Assembly (NCBI GenBank): GCA_032716605.1
Contig: CM064519.1
Coordinates: 27,110,985 to 27,174,984, forward strand
DNA from: Paralithodes platypus
Lineage: Eukaryota > Arthropoda > Malacostraca > Decapoda > Lithodidae
Direction of reading: 5' to 3'
Length of the DNA: 64,000 nt
In this document: positions 1-11,254 of the stretch, piece by piece
Numbering within the stretch: position 1 is the stretch's first letter
How the letters are laid out: every line of letters starts with the position of its first letter
Notes under the pieces: model-generated
What the model was told of the DNA's origin: nothing
What the model saw: the letters and a program-made list of their open reading frames with translations, nothing else
Database searches by the model: none
Made by a program: the position numbers and the translations under genes

Positions 1-1000
1 CATACGAGAGTGTAGGGAGCAGCACACTGTTCCTCAGTGACTTTTTCACTTCTTTTCTAACCATTCTTCCCTTCAGAATGCAATTAAGTTCTTCAATTGC
101 ATTTTTCTCTCTTATATTTCACTCCATTTTACCATATTTGCACAGTACAGCTCCCAATTAAATACTTGAAACTATCAACCACTTCCAGTACTTCATTTCT
201 CATTTTTAGTTTAGAAATTTTCTCCTATTCTTCCTTGATTCTATATTTTGCCTCAAAGTCTATAGTTTCATGCATTCGTCTCTCAAACACCATTACCTTA
301 CATTTCCCTACACTGACCTTTAACTTTCTCTTTTCGCATACCCAGTCGAAGTCTGTGACCACTCTCTGAAGTTCTTCCACGTTTTCGCCAACAGGACTAC
401 ATGGTCACATATAGGCATGTTAAAATCTTCCACTCTCTTCCCTCCAATTCAGGCCTAGCTCTTATACCCATTGTTCCCTCCCTACATTCTCTAATCACTC
501 CATCCATGTTTATATCAAACAACCAAGTGACATGACACATCCCTGTATTACTCCTACATTTACCTCAAAACTCTCACTTAACTTATCACCTACCTTTAAA
601 TTTTTCATTTCATTCCCATATAAATATTTACTGCCATTATGAACTTCCCTCCTACACCATATACTGTTAACACATCCCACAGGCCCTCCAAATCAACTTT
701 GTTGTAGGCTTGTTTTCCAAATCCATGAATGCTGCATAGAGTTTTCTGTTCTTGGCCATGATGATGATATTATGATAGTAATGGAGATGGTGACAATAGT
801 AGTGATGATGGTGATAGTAGTAGTGTTGATGGAGTGATGGTGGGAACACTTAATGGTAACCCATCGCTGAGTTGGGTATGCCGTTTTGATTTTGGGAAAA
901 GCAGCACTTCTACTATCACCATCACTACTATAATCATCATTATCATCATGGCCAAGAACAGAAAACTATGCAGCATTCATAAATTTGGAAAAAACCTACG
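1..1000 (-). pseudogene. degenerate LINE reverse transcriptase (LINE-D, block 1)
   Basis: Reverse-strand translation gives broken non-LTR RT fragments: KNRKLYAAFMDLE near 720-765, then an IWRACGMC-like stretch, and NMDGVIRE near 480-515, the usual 'YMDGV(I/V)RE' context downstream of the RT core. Frames are interrupted by stops and a trinucleotide satellite. The same sequence recurs at 16570-17740, where the downstream C-terminal part (GSETWT, GVNRLDGQSNKEV, GVAEWI) is also present; here that part would lie outside the window. The family is a LINE common in arthropod genomes, but I cannot assign the clade. It is not functional. Confidence 0.75.
713..993. repeat. inverted repeat of an RT fragment around a TGATGG-type satellite (block 1)
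   Basis: About 50 bp reading AATCCATGAATGCTGCATAG plus TTTTCTGTTCTTGGCCATG (713-765) recurs in reverse complement at 937-993. The arms encode the RT segment around AFMDLE in opposite orientations. Between them is about 170 bp of degenerate TGA/TGG/TAG trinucleotides. The same arrangement is kept at 17432-17738. Confidence 0.8.
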
Positions 1001-1009
1001 GCCATTGAT

Positions 1010-1940
1010 ATAGAGGATGACATAATACTAAAAATAGTGTAAACATAAACACAATTTAGATCTCCACTGATTCAAGATATAGCCACCTTTCTTGCTTCAG
1101 CCTTTATATTAAACCCACAAAGTCTAATGAAATCCAACTTAATCTCCGGTGGTTGTGACATATTTAGTAATTATGTATGAGTCATAATTATTGTATATAT
1201 GTTACAAAGATTGAGAAATCTTGCGCATTTGTCAATCTAAACAAAAGACCCTCTTAACCTGTTATAGGAGTAATTTTACTGCTTATTCTTGATATTTAGT
1301 CTCTCATCAGTACAAGCCCCAACACTCTGGGGAACGACGTAGCTGAAGGGGTGTGTATGTACGACTGTAAGTGCGTGTTCATGTCTAAGCATATACAGTA
1401 CTGTGATGATTATATTGGTCTTCAATAATTTATTTTAGTTGCCCATATATTTTCGCATTCTTTGATAATCAACTTACAGAAAACGTTCATATATGTTGAG
1501 GAACTATTATGTAAAATATGGTATTGTAACGATATCCGAGGCTATAATGTACAGTACGGTATATCCTTCATACACAAATACTGAAATATACAAATTATAT
1601 TATATTAATAAACGTATAATCATGAATGAACTTTACTCCTTGTAATTAATCTAGCGACGTTCTATTATAAACTAATAGGCCTACTATTGCGGAGACCTTA
1701 AAATGTTGCCAAGTTAACGATCTAACTGCTATAGGTCCAGAAATATTTACATACCGTACATCTATGAAATATATACAAGAAATTATGAGCAAATGAGCAC
1801 ATGTACGCTATGGTTTAGAAATATAAAATTTTCATAGCGATATTTCGTTTTTTATTATATTGTCTACTAATGTTTTAGAAATTTGCCGAATAATCAAGAA
1901 ACATGTGATAGTTATTCGAATTGGCAACACTGATTGAGCA
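1010..1940. other. non-coding 5' flank of KH gene 1
   Basis: No reading frame of interest. It aligns with 17750-18980 with visible substitutions and small indels, clearly more diverged than the KH coding part. A TTAA at 1109-1112 is the unoccupied counterpart of the MITE at 17858-18172. Confidence 0.7.
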
Positions 1941-1948
1941 ACAAATTT

Positions 1949-1982
1949 TATAAAGAAGTTCAAAAGCTACCCAGACTCATTC
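1949..1982 (+). promoter_or_regulatory. core promoter (TATA plus initiator) of KH gene 1
   Basis: TATAAA at 1949-1954 is followed 30 bases later by ACTCATT, with the presumed initiator A at 1979, which is the normal arthropod TATA-to-Inr spacing. A 5' leader of about 158 nt would precede the ATG at 2137. The same layout occurs in block 2, where the TATA is CATAAA. Start site and activity are inferred. Confidence 0.55.
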
Positions 1983-2136
1983 TACTTCTTCACTCGAGTC
2001 AAGACAGTTCATTTTAATTTCCTCTTGTGATTTACATTGTGTTTAGGTGTTTGGCGTCTTAAATTCGAATTAACTTACGTTATTAACAAGTGTATTGTGA
2101 TTTAAACATTTAATTACAAAACATATCTAAGTCATA

Positions 2137-2670
2137 ATGAAAAATTGGGCGCGATCAGTGAAAGAATCGTGGGGTGAATCTCCAGTCCCCCCAAAGCTAG
2201 AAAAAGTAAAATTGAATGCGACGAAGACCCATACCGCATTCAAAGGGGAAAATGACTTGCAGGGAGTGAGGCTAAAGGGAAGTACCAAGGCCCCTAAGGA
2301 GAGCTACACGACTCTGCTCGTCAACGTGGCTCCTGAAGACCGCGGGCACCTGATCGGCACCGCTGGAGTACGGATCAAGGCGCTACAGTTGTACTACGGT
2401 GTACACATCAAGGTGTTTCGTGAGCCTTCTGAGTTGGTACGGGTCCGGGGTCCAGAGTCGAAGGTCCGGGAAGCCGTCGATGCTATCGATAATATGTTCG
2501 TCGTTCCACGGAAGCAGCGCATGGCTCTAGAGGAGGAGTGGGAGCAGGAGTTGAACAGTGCTCGGCAACGGATGGGGGGCGAATTGAAGCAGATTAAAAT
2601 GGGGTACGACATTCAAAAGTCTTGGCTAGCTGGCGAAATTCAATGGATGAGAAATAGATTGATCGGCTAA
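2137..2670 (+). CDS. single KH-domain protein, intronless (copy 1)
   Basis: A 177-residue protein with one type-I KH (K homology) domain, a single-stranded nucleic-acid-binding fold, at about residues 57-120. The domain starts YTTLLVNVAPEDRGHLIG, has the GxxG loop G74-T-A-G77 followed by VRIKALQ, then the strand GVHIKV and the final helix ESKVREAVDAID. The N-terminus (1-55) is basic and likely disordered. The C-terminus (125-177) is highly charged and probably helical (RKQRM, LEEEWEQEL, GGELKQIKMG). No signal peptide or membrane segment is seen. The reading frame is uninterrupted and starts at the first ATG after a plausible TATA/Inr promoter. A second copy at 19176-19709 is about 89% identical, with the KH core almost unchanged, which suggests selection or gene conversion. 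I do not recognise an orthologue. It could be a retrogene or a domesticated element protein. RNA binding is inferred from the fold only. Confidence 0.8.
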   Translation: MKNWARSVKESWGESPVPPKLEKVKLNATKTHTAFKGENDLQGVRLKGSTKAPKESYTTLLVNVAPEDRGHLIGTAGVRIKALQLYYGVHIKVFREPSELVRVRGPESKVREAVDAIDNMFVVPRKQRMALEEEWEQELNSARQRMGGELKQIKMGYDIQKSWLAGEIQWMRNRLIG

Positions 2671-3098
2671 GTGGTGTAGCCTAGGAGTGCCCTATAGGAG
2701 TTCATAGGCCGGAATTATCTCGCTTTGCGTTTTATTTATTTTTTACAGCATATAGGCTTATGATTTTCTTCCTTTATTTATTAATAGCCTTTATTTTTTG
2801 TTTGTGAACTTTGATTTATGTATATGGGCTAGGCCCTATTTTAGGAGAATTTTGCATCCTTATATCTCAAACATTTTAGCTCAAGCCTTCATAATATTTT
2901 ATACTTTCTGCATATATTTATATATACTGTGTACTATAGCCCAATATTGATATATGAACCCATTAATGTAATTTTACCTATTGTTTACATTTTTAGCATT
3001 ACACCATCCTAAACCCTAACTTATAATGACACAGCACATTTAAATTCCTAGTGCTGCGGTACATATAGAACTTAATGTTACTAAATGTAATAGCATTA
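2671..3098. other. 3' flank of KH gene 1
   Basis: AT-rich and shared with 19710-20143. No gene and no canonical AATAAA close to the stop were seen, so the polyadenylation site is undetermined. Confidence 0.5.
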
Positions 3099-3314
3099 CT
3101 AACCTTTTCAAGATCCGATTATGCATCTTTTTTCCGTTTTCTGGCTATTGTTAGGCGATCTTATTCAGATCAGGAAGGGTATATGGAAGTCAGAAGGTTA
3201 CTTGAGATAGTCTTTGCCCTTATAATTCTCACAGATCCTTCTTAAACCGTATAAAATCATCTAATAATAGTTAGAAGAAACTGTCAAAATACTGCATAAT
3301 CTTCAAAGAGTTAA
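3099..3314. mobile_element. 216-bp piggyBac-like MITE (family C1)
   Basis: Bounded by CTAA (3099-3102, a mutated TTAA) and TTAA (3311-3314). The termini are inverted: CTAACCTTTTCAAGAT at the left and, in reverse complement, TTAACTCTTTGAAGAT at the right. Its length and internal motifs (CTGGCTATTGTTAGGCGAT, CCTTCTTAAACCGTATAAAA) match the copies at 20144-20358, 47988-48202, 51627-51842 and 59074-59362. Non-coding. Confidence 0.75.
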
Positions 3315-3524
3315 ACATACAATACAAAGTTCCACACCATTCTAAGCTTGCAATATTAGGCTATAAGTGTATTTCGAAAGTTTGAGCCATAGTTTGAGAA
3401 TAAGGTTGAAATACTTCCTTAAAATGGAATCCAGCCTCCTATTTTTCTGTTCCTTTTCAGCATTTCTATTCATCACATATACGCCAGAACAAAAAAGAGG
3501 GGGCTAGAGGAAATGGGTTGTAGG

Positions 3525-3625
3525 TTTTCACACCTCTCTCCTGGTTGACTCTTCCCAAATTGAGGATATGTCAGCTTGATTGTTCTCAACTTGTTTTTCA
3601 AGTTAAAGAGGGCACGGGTCAAGAT
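3525..3625. repeat. about 100-bp dispersed module
   Basis: CTGGTTGACTCTTCCCAAAT and its following GTCAGCTTGATT...GGGTCAAGATTTCTTGCC recur at 20585-20690, 31975-32070 and, diverged, inside the palindromic element at 11664-11875. This suggests a decayed MITE. Confidence 0.5.
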
Positions 3626-3649
3626 TTCTTGCCTAAATGTAGTGAAGAG

Positions 3650-4200
3650 ACTATGGAAAATTGATATATATGGAAGATTGATAAATATAGCAGAGTGGTC
3701 GATATGGAAGATTGATAACAATGGAAAACTGATAACTACCGGTATGGAAGATTGTTAAATATGGAAGATTGGCAAATTTGGAAGATTGATAACTGAAAAA
3801 TTGGTAAATATGAAAGATTGATTAATATAAAATATCTATGGAACATTGATAAATATAGAAGATTGACGAATATGGAAAATTGATATATATGGACGATTGA
3901 TATATATATGGAAGATTGATGAATATGCAAAACAAATAAATATGGAAGATTGATAAATATGGAAGATTGATAACTAAGAAGATTGATAATTATGAAATTG
4001 ATAAGTATGGAAGATTAGTAAATATGGAAGACTGGTAAATATGGAAGATTCTTAATTATAAAAGATTGATAAGTATGAAAAATTGATAGAAATGGAAGAC
4101 TGATAATATCATAGATTGATATGAAAGATTGATACATAAGACAGATTGATAAATACGGAAGATTGATTAGTATTGAAGATTGATAAATATGGTAGATTAA
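3650..4200. repeat. AT-rich 17-bp minisatellite (block 1)
   Basis: Degenerate tandem units close to ATGGAAGATTGATAAAT run for roughly 550 bp. The same array lies at the same place downstream of KH copy 2 (20706-21190) and in the second contig (32090-32580). Confidence 0.85.
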
Positions 4201-4329
4201 TGTAATGATACCAAAAATAAGCATGATTTTCTTTGCTCCCACTGTACACTCAATAAACTCATGGGATTTAATACTATCTGGTCTGACGTATTGTTTGTGG
4301 GTTATTATATTTGTTTTTATCATTATTGA

Positions 4330-4560
4330 AGAGTTTACTTGCTCTTGCCATCTTCGAGCAATGTGCTTTAGTTTGTCCGAGGCTAACAAGTGCTCCTTCC
4401 AAAACTTCCTTCTTCCTAATGTGTTTTTTTTTTATCATTTCTGCATAAGCAGAGTGGTATCGCCCCCCACCCCCTGTATAATGATACCCTACCGGCCGAA
4501 AAGTCTGTCGTCGTAATTTTTATATTTTAAATCACTCAATAGTTATGGGCGTAGGTAAAA
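4330..4560. other. unique spacer
   Basis: Homology to block 2 stops near 4326. No gene or repeat is recognised up to the start of LINE-B, apart from short C runs. Confidence 0.4.
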
Positions 4561-6956
4561 AATACGGTCTATCCCCCCCCCACCTTCACCACAACCAAGG
4601 AGCCCGCTCAAAGGAATCTCCCTCATTCCACCAACCCACCCGTGTACCAGATAATCCTAATCATAATTCCCACCTACTGGACTTATTTTTAACAACCAAT
4701 TCAGAAAATTATGATGTTACAGTGAGGTCACCGCTTGGATCTTCTGATCACTGTCTGATACAGGCCACCTGTCTATCACCTATCACACCTTTCCACTCTG
4801 AACCTGTTTTGGTGACTAAATGGCATTACGATAGGGCAGACTGGGAGGGTCTTCAAGGTTTCTTTATTGATATTCCCTGGACCTCTTTCTTTTCTAATGA
4901 TGCACACTCCACCTTGAGCCACATACAAGATTTTGTAAAAATTGGAATGGAAACTTTTATTCCTCATCAAAAGTACAGTAAAAGATCTAATTCACCTAAA
5001 TGGTTTGACCATAATTGTGCTAGAGTAACTGAACAAAAAGCAATAGCCTACAATGCATACACAAGATCAAAAACTCATGAAGCCTTTAATTACTTTAGAA
5101 ACATCAGAAATCATGCCAAAACTGTATTAAACCTAACTAAATCAAACTTTCTCCACAAGCAGGCAAATAAACTTCTAAATAATCCAAATGATAACAAAAT
5201 ATTTTGGTCTACTCTTAACTCATTTAAATCCAACTTCACTACTGCTTCATCCATTCCACCATTAAAATCTCCGACTGGCAATCTTGTAAGTGACCCACGA
5301 GGTAAAGCTAACCTTCTTGCGGATATTTTCTCCACCAACTCAACCTTAGATGAAATAAATCAAGATGTCCCTGTACTTAATTTTAATTCGCCTGAAATTC
5401 CCTCATTTAAGATCCACACCAGACATGTCAAAACTATTTTGCAGAATCTCTCAGTAGATAAGGCTCCTGGTCCAGATGAAATTCCTCCAATAGTACTTAA
5501 GAATTGCTCCTTGGTGCTCGCTCCTGTATTGGCAAAAAATTTCCGTCTGTGTACTCATACCTCATGCTTCCCAGTACCCTGGAAAGAAGCAAACATCCAT
5601 CCAGTTCCTAAAAAATGTGCCTCTTCAGATCCATCAAACTTCAGACCAATAGCTATAACTTCCACTCTTGGTAAAGTCTTTGAAATTATATTAAATAATC
5701 ACATAATTAAGCATCTTGAGAATAATAAATTAATCAGTGATAGGCAATATGGTTTTAGACGATGTCGATCAACTGCAGACATGCTTTGCCTTCTTACGCA
5801 TCAAATCAACCAAGCTACAGACCAATATGGTGAAACACATACAATAGCACTGGATATATCAAAGGCATTTGATAGAGTCTGGCATCAATCCTTATTGTCG
5901 AAGATGTCACACTAAGGCCTTGCATCATTAGTTCCACTAATTTCTTCTTATCTTCATAACAGAAAAATATGTGTAATGGTAGATGGCCTTTATTCTCAAT
6001 TTCACTCAATAAATGCTGGTGTTCCCCAGGGATCAGTTTTGGCCCCAATTCTGTTCCTCATTCATATCAATGATCTCATATCTACCACTCATAATCCAAT
6101 ACATTCCTACGCAGATGACTCAACACTCCACAGTTCCTTCACATTTACCAATTCTTTCACCCAACCCGATCTTATAAATTCAAAAATAAACACTGCAATT
6201 TCTCTGAACCAGGACCTTTCTAGAATTAATGGATGGGGACAAAAGAATCTAGTTTCCTTTAATGCACAGAAAACCAAATACATTCAATTTTCTAACCGAC
6301 AGAATCTCACTGACTCCCATATATTTTTAATGATGTAAATATTCCCACTTCCCCTAGTATTGACATTCTCGGTGTAACATTAACTACTAACTTGAGCTGG
6401 ACACATTGTTAGAAGCATTGCTAAGAATGCCTCTAAAAAACTGGGACTCCTGTACAGAGTTCGAGAATTCTTCACTGACAAGCAGTTGGCCGTGATATAT
6501 AAAAGTCATGTGCGTTCTCAGATGGATTACTGTTCACCTCTGTGGGGTGGAAGTGGAGTGGTTGCATTGAGGCAGTTGGACAAAATTCAAAATAAAGCTA
6601 TTAGATTAATCAATAACCCTGCAATCACACAGGACCTTCCTACATTATCCATACGAAGAAACGTTGCATCCCTTGCATTATTCTACAGATATTTTCACAG
6701 CAATTGTTCCGAGGAACTTGCTTCAATTGTGCTGCCTCTCCACATCTTTCCCCGTAGAACTAGGGCAGCTGAGAGCGCCCATGAATTTACACTTTCTCCT
6801 CCACAATGCAGAACTTCTGCTTATCAGAATTCATTTATCCCCAGAGCTACTACTCTTTGGAATTCACTTCCCTCGAATTGCTTTCCACAAACTTACAATC
6901 TACAAATGTTTAAATCCAGTTGTTACAAACATTTTATGAATGGAGGATGCCTTTAG
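4560..6956 (+). pseudogene. LINE-B: 5'-truncated non-LTR retrotransposon, broken ORF2
   Basis: The frame opens in the end of an APE-type endonuclease (LDLFLTTN, then GSSDHCLI near 4745) and continues through a linker into a reverse transcriptase: KAPGPDEIPP, NFRPIAITSTLGKVFE, QYGFRRCRST, and the catalytic motif A, ALDISKAFDRVWH. A stop at 5913 interrupts it. The frame then resumes with GVPQGSVLAPILFLIHINDL and motif C, SYADDSTLH (about 6005-6130). It is frameshifted between about 6338 and 6486, then runs through the C-terminal domain (MDYCSPLWGG, RRNVASLALFYRYF, LWNSLP) to a stop at 6954. The proteins match LINE-C closely, so they are one family. The clade is Jockey/CR1-like, not certain. A stop and a frameshift make this copy dead. 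Confidence 0.88.
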
Positions 6957-7464
6957 GCACATGGACCTTTTTGTTTTATCTTTGTTTTTCCTTCCTCCGT
7001 TCATTGTCTCTTAAACCCCCCCCCCCCTTCCCCTTCCCAACCTCGTAGGGGTGGCGTAGTATTGTAATTATTGTGTCCGTATGCTTGTGTGAGTGCGCGT
7101 GCCCCACAGGGACACACACATTCTTATGTGGCAGTAGTGATGATGTTGGCATTCTGTGTGTGTGTGCTCCGTAGGGGCACACACATCACAGAAGTGATGA
7201 TAATGGAAATTATGGAGCTAGTAGTGGTGTTGTAGGCCTATGTGATTGTGGTAGTATGTGTCATGGTTGTGATGATCTGTAGTGATGACGATAGTGTGTT
7301 TGAGTGTAGATCGTGGTGGTGAACTGGTGATTATGGTAGCAGTTATGATGTTGACAGTAGTGAAGATGATGGTTATTATAGTAGTGATGGTGTTGGTGAT
7401 TGTGAAAGTAGTTGCGATAGTTGTGGTGATAGTAGTAGTGATGATGATAGTAGTAGTCAATCAA
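6957..7464. repeat. LINE-B 3' tail, then TGG/TGA/TAG trinucleotide satellite
   Basis: A 3' UTR-like stretch with a C13 run (7017-7029) and two GTGTGTG...GGGGCACACACA hairpins is followed from about 7190 by degenerate GTAGTGATG trinucleotides up to 7464. Apparent Thr/Ile- or Val-rich reading frames here are repeat artefacts. Confidence 0.8.
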
Positions 7465-7872
7465 TCAATCAATCAATTCCTTTATTTCGCAATACATATG
7501 TACAGTACACAGTACAAAACACACGCATTACATAATCCAATACAAATTATAGTAAAGTTAAATCAAAATGTATTAAACATTCAAAATTATTTCATATATA
7601 CAAACTATTTACAATATTAGCTTCTGATAGTCAGGATAAAATCATCAAATAAAATATTATAAAAAATATATGCATTCAAAACTCAATTATGAGGATGGAA
7701 GTCATGCGATAATGAAATTATCGAATACAATTAAAATGTAATTTCTAAAACGTATTTGTTGCATATAACCGCTGTTAAAAAATAATAGTCACGCCCTTCT
7801 AGAGCTAAAACCCATAATAGAAACATGGACCTCGCCTGTCCTCATGCCCTTGTACCCACTCAATCCTGGCTC

Positions 7873-8256
7873 TCAAAAATCTAGATTTTCTCCTAGTACA
7901 TCTACATTATAAGTTTTTCGAAACAAATTTACCACATTTTGAACCATGAAACCTTCTTTAATAATAGGAATATTATGCCTAATTATAGGATTTTGAGACC
8001 TTAATACTCTTTTGCAGTATCGGGCTTGAACTAATGCTGTATGATGATTGAGTAGCAATTGTTTGCATCGAGCTGCCGTGATATGGCTGCTGGCGTTGGG
8101 AGGTACGCCACAAATACGCTTAAGGGATTTATTAAATGCAACTGAAAATGCTTTAAAACCATTAGCATTAAAAGAACTGTCGTGATTCCATAGGGGAAGT
8201 CCATAATCTGGTAGACAGTAAGAATTAAAAAGAAATAACATTGTATCTTTGTTCAC
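7873..8256 (-). pseudogene. LINE-A ORF2 C-terminal domain
   Basis: 127 codons including YCLPDYGLPLWNHDSS, then FNKSLKRICGVPPNASSHIT and LLLNHHTALVQARYCKR. This matches the region after the RT thumb in LINE proteins, where a conserved tyrosine/leucine-rich 'YG..LW' motif precedes an 'R.ICG.P' motif. It is separated from the RT frame by stops between 8256 and 8472. Confidence 0.75.
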
Positions 8257-8471
8257 TTGTTTGTAATGTCTAAAAATGCTATTAAAAGATCCATAAAACT
8301 TATTTATTCTAAAAGTTATGTCATCTGAGTCTTTAAATTTAATAAAATATTGTGGCCCAGATATTTGAATTCCTTCACCACCTCCAAGGTATCTCCGTTC
8401 AGCTCAATGCTCTGCGTCTGCTGATTATTATTGGTAGTTAATATCATGCATTTAGATTTATCTCTGTTAAT

Positions 8472-9140
8472 TTAAAGTAAATGTTGATCAATACAAGAAC
8501 ATAATTTGCTATATAATATATCCATATCTTGAAAAGAATCAGCCAGGAGGACTATATCATCAGCGTAGGCTAATATGTTGCATCTCACATCTCCATATTT
8601 ACATCCTGCATTAGTACCAGCCACTTCATTTATAATTTTGTCCATGTATAAATTGTATAGAAAGGGTGAGAGTATTCCACCTTGCCTCACACCTTGCCTC
8701 ACACCTTTCTCAACATAAACATAGTTGCTATAAGAGTCTTGCCATCTTACATTCGCTTTCTGATTCCTTAGGTAATGCATTAAAATTAACATTATACCTA
8801 CTGGTAGTGACAATTCTAACAATTTGTTCCCTAAAATAAAATGGTCTACCCTATCAAAAGCTTTACTTAGGTCAATAAATGTAGCTACTGCATTGTTCTT
8901 ACAATTCGAGTATTTTTTCATAATGTCTTTAAGAATAAAACAAGTATCTGTGGTTGAAGACCCTGATTTAAACCCGAATTGTCTAAAGTTGAGAACCACT
9001 TTTTCAGATAAAATATCTAAAATAAATAATTCAAATAGTTTTAAAAGGCATGAGGACTGCATAATGGGTCTGTAATTATCTGACTCTGTAATATTTTTCC
9101 TACTGTCTTTTATAATAGGTGTAATAGTACCCTTCAGCAA
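8472..9140 (-). pseudogene. LINE-A reverse transcriptase core
   Basis: 222 codons with the full finger-palm order: GTITPIIKD, then SDNYRPIMQSSCLLKLFELF, FGFKSGSSTTDTCFILKD, motif A ATFIDLSKAFDRVDH, motif B GVRQGGILSPFLYNLYMDKI, and motif C AYADDIVLLA. Both catalytic aspartates of motif C and the motif A aspartate are present. An oddity is that motif B is preceded by a tandem GVRQ-GVRQ caused by a 12-bp direct duplication at about 8685-8708. The frame ends at a stop (about 8475) and upstream continuity to the linker at 9501 is lost. Confidence 0.88.
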
Positions 9141-9500
9141 GTCACCAGCAGTGGATAAAACAAGTATTTAAAAAATGAGCAATATTTTCCAAAACAAGAC
9201 CAAGAGGCATTCTTTAAACAAATTGTGTGAATAAAATCATGACCTTCACCAGAGTTAAGACGCATTAACAATTGTTTTATAGTGTGACTAGATATCTTTA
9301 AACGCATTTTTCTACCTTCAGGCCACGCTTGCTTAATATCATTTAAGAAGTCTCGCTCGCTCAGCGTTAGGATTATTTGGAGGTTGACTTAAAATAAATT
9401 TTTCTTTAAATACTTTAGTTATATTAGAATTACCACTCTGGCCATTTATAACACTTGATACCTTTTTACACCCTTTCTTTCTTTTTACTTCATTCCAAAA

Positions 9501-9932
9501 TTAACTCTTTTTCTTATATAAAAACTTTTCCGTTATTGAATTACAAATCTCTCTCTGTTCGTTAATTTTACATTCATTTAGTGCCCTTTTAAATTCCTTC
9601 CGACTGTCTAACATATCTCTATGAATATCTGTTCCTCGTATCCTGCCATTCCTCACCCAGGTTAAGAATTTCTCCCTGGCAATAGTGTGTTTCGCCTTAA
9701 TACACCGGTTCCATCCTGGTATCACTTTATATTTGTTCTTTTTAATATTAGCACGTGCATAGTCTCTACTAGCGCTCACAATGCTGGTCGTGATTAGTGA
9801 ATACAATTTATCAATCCTTCTTAGATGATTGGGATCCCGGCACCCTAACCTATGACAATCATGAATAGGGAAGGAATACATTTTTTGTAAAAGATTGTCA
9901 ACCCTCTGATTAATATGATTAATTTCTTGCAT
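9501..9932 (-). pseudogene. LINE-A ORF2 linker between endonuclease and RT
   Basis: 143 codons containing WNRCIKAKHTIAREKFLTW and RDMLDSRKEFKRALNECK, the helical segment typical between the APE endonuclease and RT of LINE ORF2 proteins. Between 9140 and 9501 the frame is broken, with stops and shifts near 9150-9500. Confidence 0.65.
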
Positions 9933-10004
9933 GCTTAACCTTTGCCAGTTAACACGAGTTTGATTATTGTCAGCAAGTAAGCCAGAATCTTTAATCTTTT
10001 GACC

Positions 10005-10742
10005 TCATCTAGTAAATTTTAAAGTAGCTTCCATTGGCAAGTGGTCCGATCCTATAATGTGTTGAAGTATTTTTATGTTGTTAATTGTAATATGATTGTG
10101 CACCTTGCCTATTACATGATCCAGCCATCTGGTGACGGAATCCCCATATCCAACAAATGTATAGGAGTCATTATCCAATATATCCACATCATAACACCTC
10201 AGTGAGTTTCTATTCATAAATTCTGACACATTTCGCCAGGCTCTACCTGAGAAAGGGTCGGCATTGAAGTCACCTATCAGAAAAATTTCATCGTAATTAA
10301 TATTGCTGATAAGATCCTCCACTACTGATAAGGACTCTAAATATTTATTTAAAGTTTCAGCTCTCCATACGTCACTATTCAGATAAATATTGATAAATGC
10401 CACATTGCGCCCAAATATATTTATATTAAGGACCATATAATTTTTTTCCAATATTACTTTATTGAACTCTATTTGTAGGTCCTTTCTCCACAAAATGGCC
10501 ATTCCTCTCTCAGGTCTGCCGGCATTACTTACCAATGATTTATGAGAATAGGTAGCCCCCACAGCAATGCTATCATACTCCTCATCTACAAAATCTAAAA
10601 TTGCTAGTTTGTCGTCAGTTAAAAAAGTTTCCTGTAAAAAGATAAAATCATAGCCAGAAGATGCTAAGTTTCTGACTAAATCAATATTCTTCTTTAAAGA
10701 GCAGCAGTTATAAGAACATATTTTCATACAATCAGAAGCCAT
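10005..10742 (-). pseudogene. LINE-A ORF2 APE-type endonuclease
   Basis: 245 codons starting MASDCMKICSYNCCSLKKN, which is the normal start of this ORF2. The endonuclease motifs run in order: IFLQETFL (catalytic Glu), RPERGMAILWRKD, FINIYLNSD, FLIGDFNADPFSGRAW (catalytic Asp/Asn), TRWLDHVIG and GSDHLPMEATLKF (catalytic His). The domain looks intact, but it is separated from the RT by a stop at about 10003, so a full ORF2 is not made. In a functional element this enzyme nicks target DNA to prime reverse transcription. Confidence 0.88.
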
Positions 10743-10799
10743 TATTAAAAAGAAATAACTAAAAAATATAAACGTGAAGAATATCTAAATGGTAAATAC

Positions 10800-11240
10800 T
10801 AATTATGTACTAGCTTGTGCCTCAAGTCCTCGGGACCTATTAAAAAACTTGTCCACTACTATTTCTTCAGGCCACAATGCTTCATTAAATCTCTCTCTGA
10901 TAGTTTTACCGTTACTTTAAAAGCTTGATGATCAAAGGATCTAATGTTTAATTTACTTAAAGCTATAATTTCTATTTTAAATACCTCCTTAATATAATCT
11001 TGTAAGTCTTTCTCCGTTGCATCGTTGTCAACTCTTCCAATGAAAACATCAATTGATCTTGCAGCATCTTTAAATGACAAGCCATCACTCTTTTTGGAAC
11101 CTTTCACTCCAGTTGTTACCTTTCTTTGGTAGTCCTGGTTTCGCTTCCTACCCTTTACCAGCGTCCATCCGTCGTTCCCTGGTGATAGTTGACGTTGGTG
11201 GGATGGGGTAAGGGGGTCCCCAGGGCCCCCAGCTACAGGG
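10800..11240 (-). pseudogene. LINE-A ORF1 remnant (RRM-like domain)
   Basis: The reverse-strand frame reads GNDGWTLVKGRKRNQDYQRK, then IDVFIGRVDNDATEKDLQDY and LNIRSFDHQAFKVTVKLSER. The VFIGRV...FKV pattern resembles the RRM-like fold of CR1/Jockey ORF1 proteins, which bind element RNA. After KHCGL the frame shifts; the other frame continues PEEIVVDKFFNRSRG to a stop near 10805. The long open stretch upstream of 11240 (Ser/Leu-rich) is translated trinucleotide satellite, not ORF1. Confidence 0.7.
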
Positions 11241-11254
11241 GGTCGGAAGTTGCC

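Larger units (their letters stand above)
7465..11240 (-). mobile_element. LINE-A: nearly full-length non-LTR retrotransposon
   Basis: A 3.8-kb element read on the reverse strand: ORF1 remnant (11240-10800), endonuclease start (10742), RT core (about 9140-8472) and C-terminal domain (8256-7873). At its 3' end (low coordinates) there is an AATAAAG signal followed by a (TTGA)n tail at about 7465-7488. Simple-repeat tails instead of poly(A) are typical of CR1/L2-like LINEs. It lies between two stretches of the same trinucleotide satellite (7190-7464 and 11255-11660), as if inserted into it. Frames are broken at several points, so it is inactive. Confidence 0.85.
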
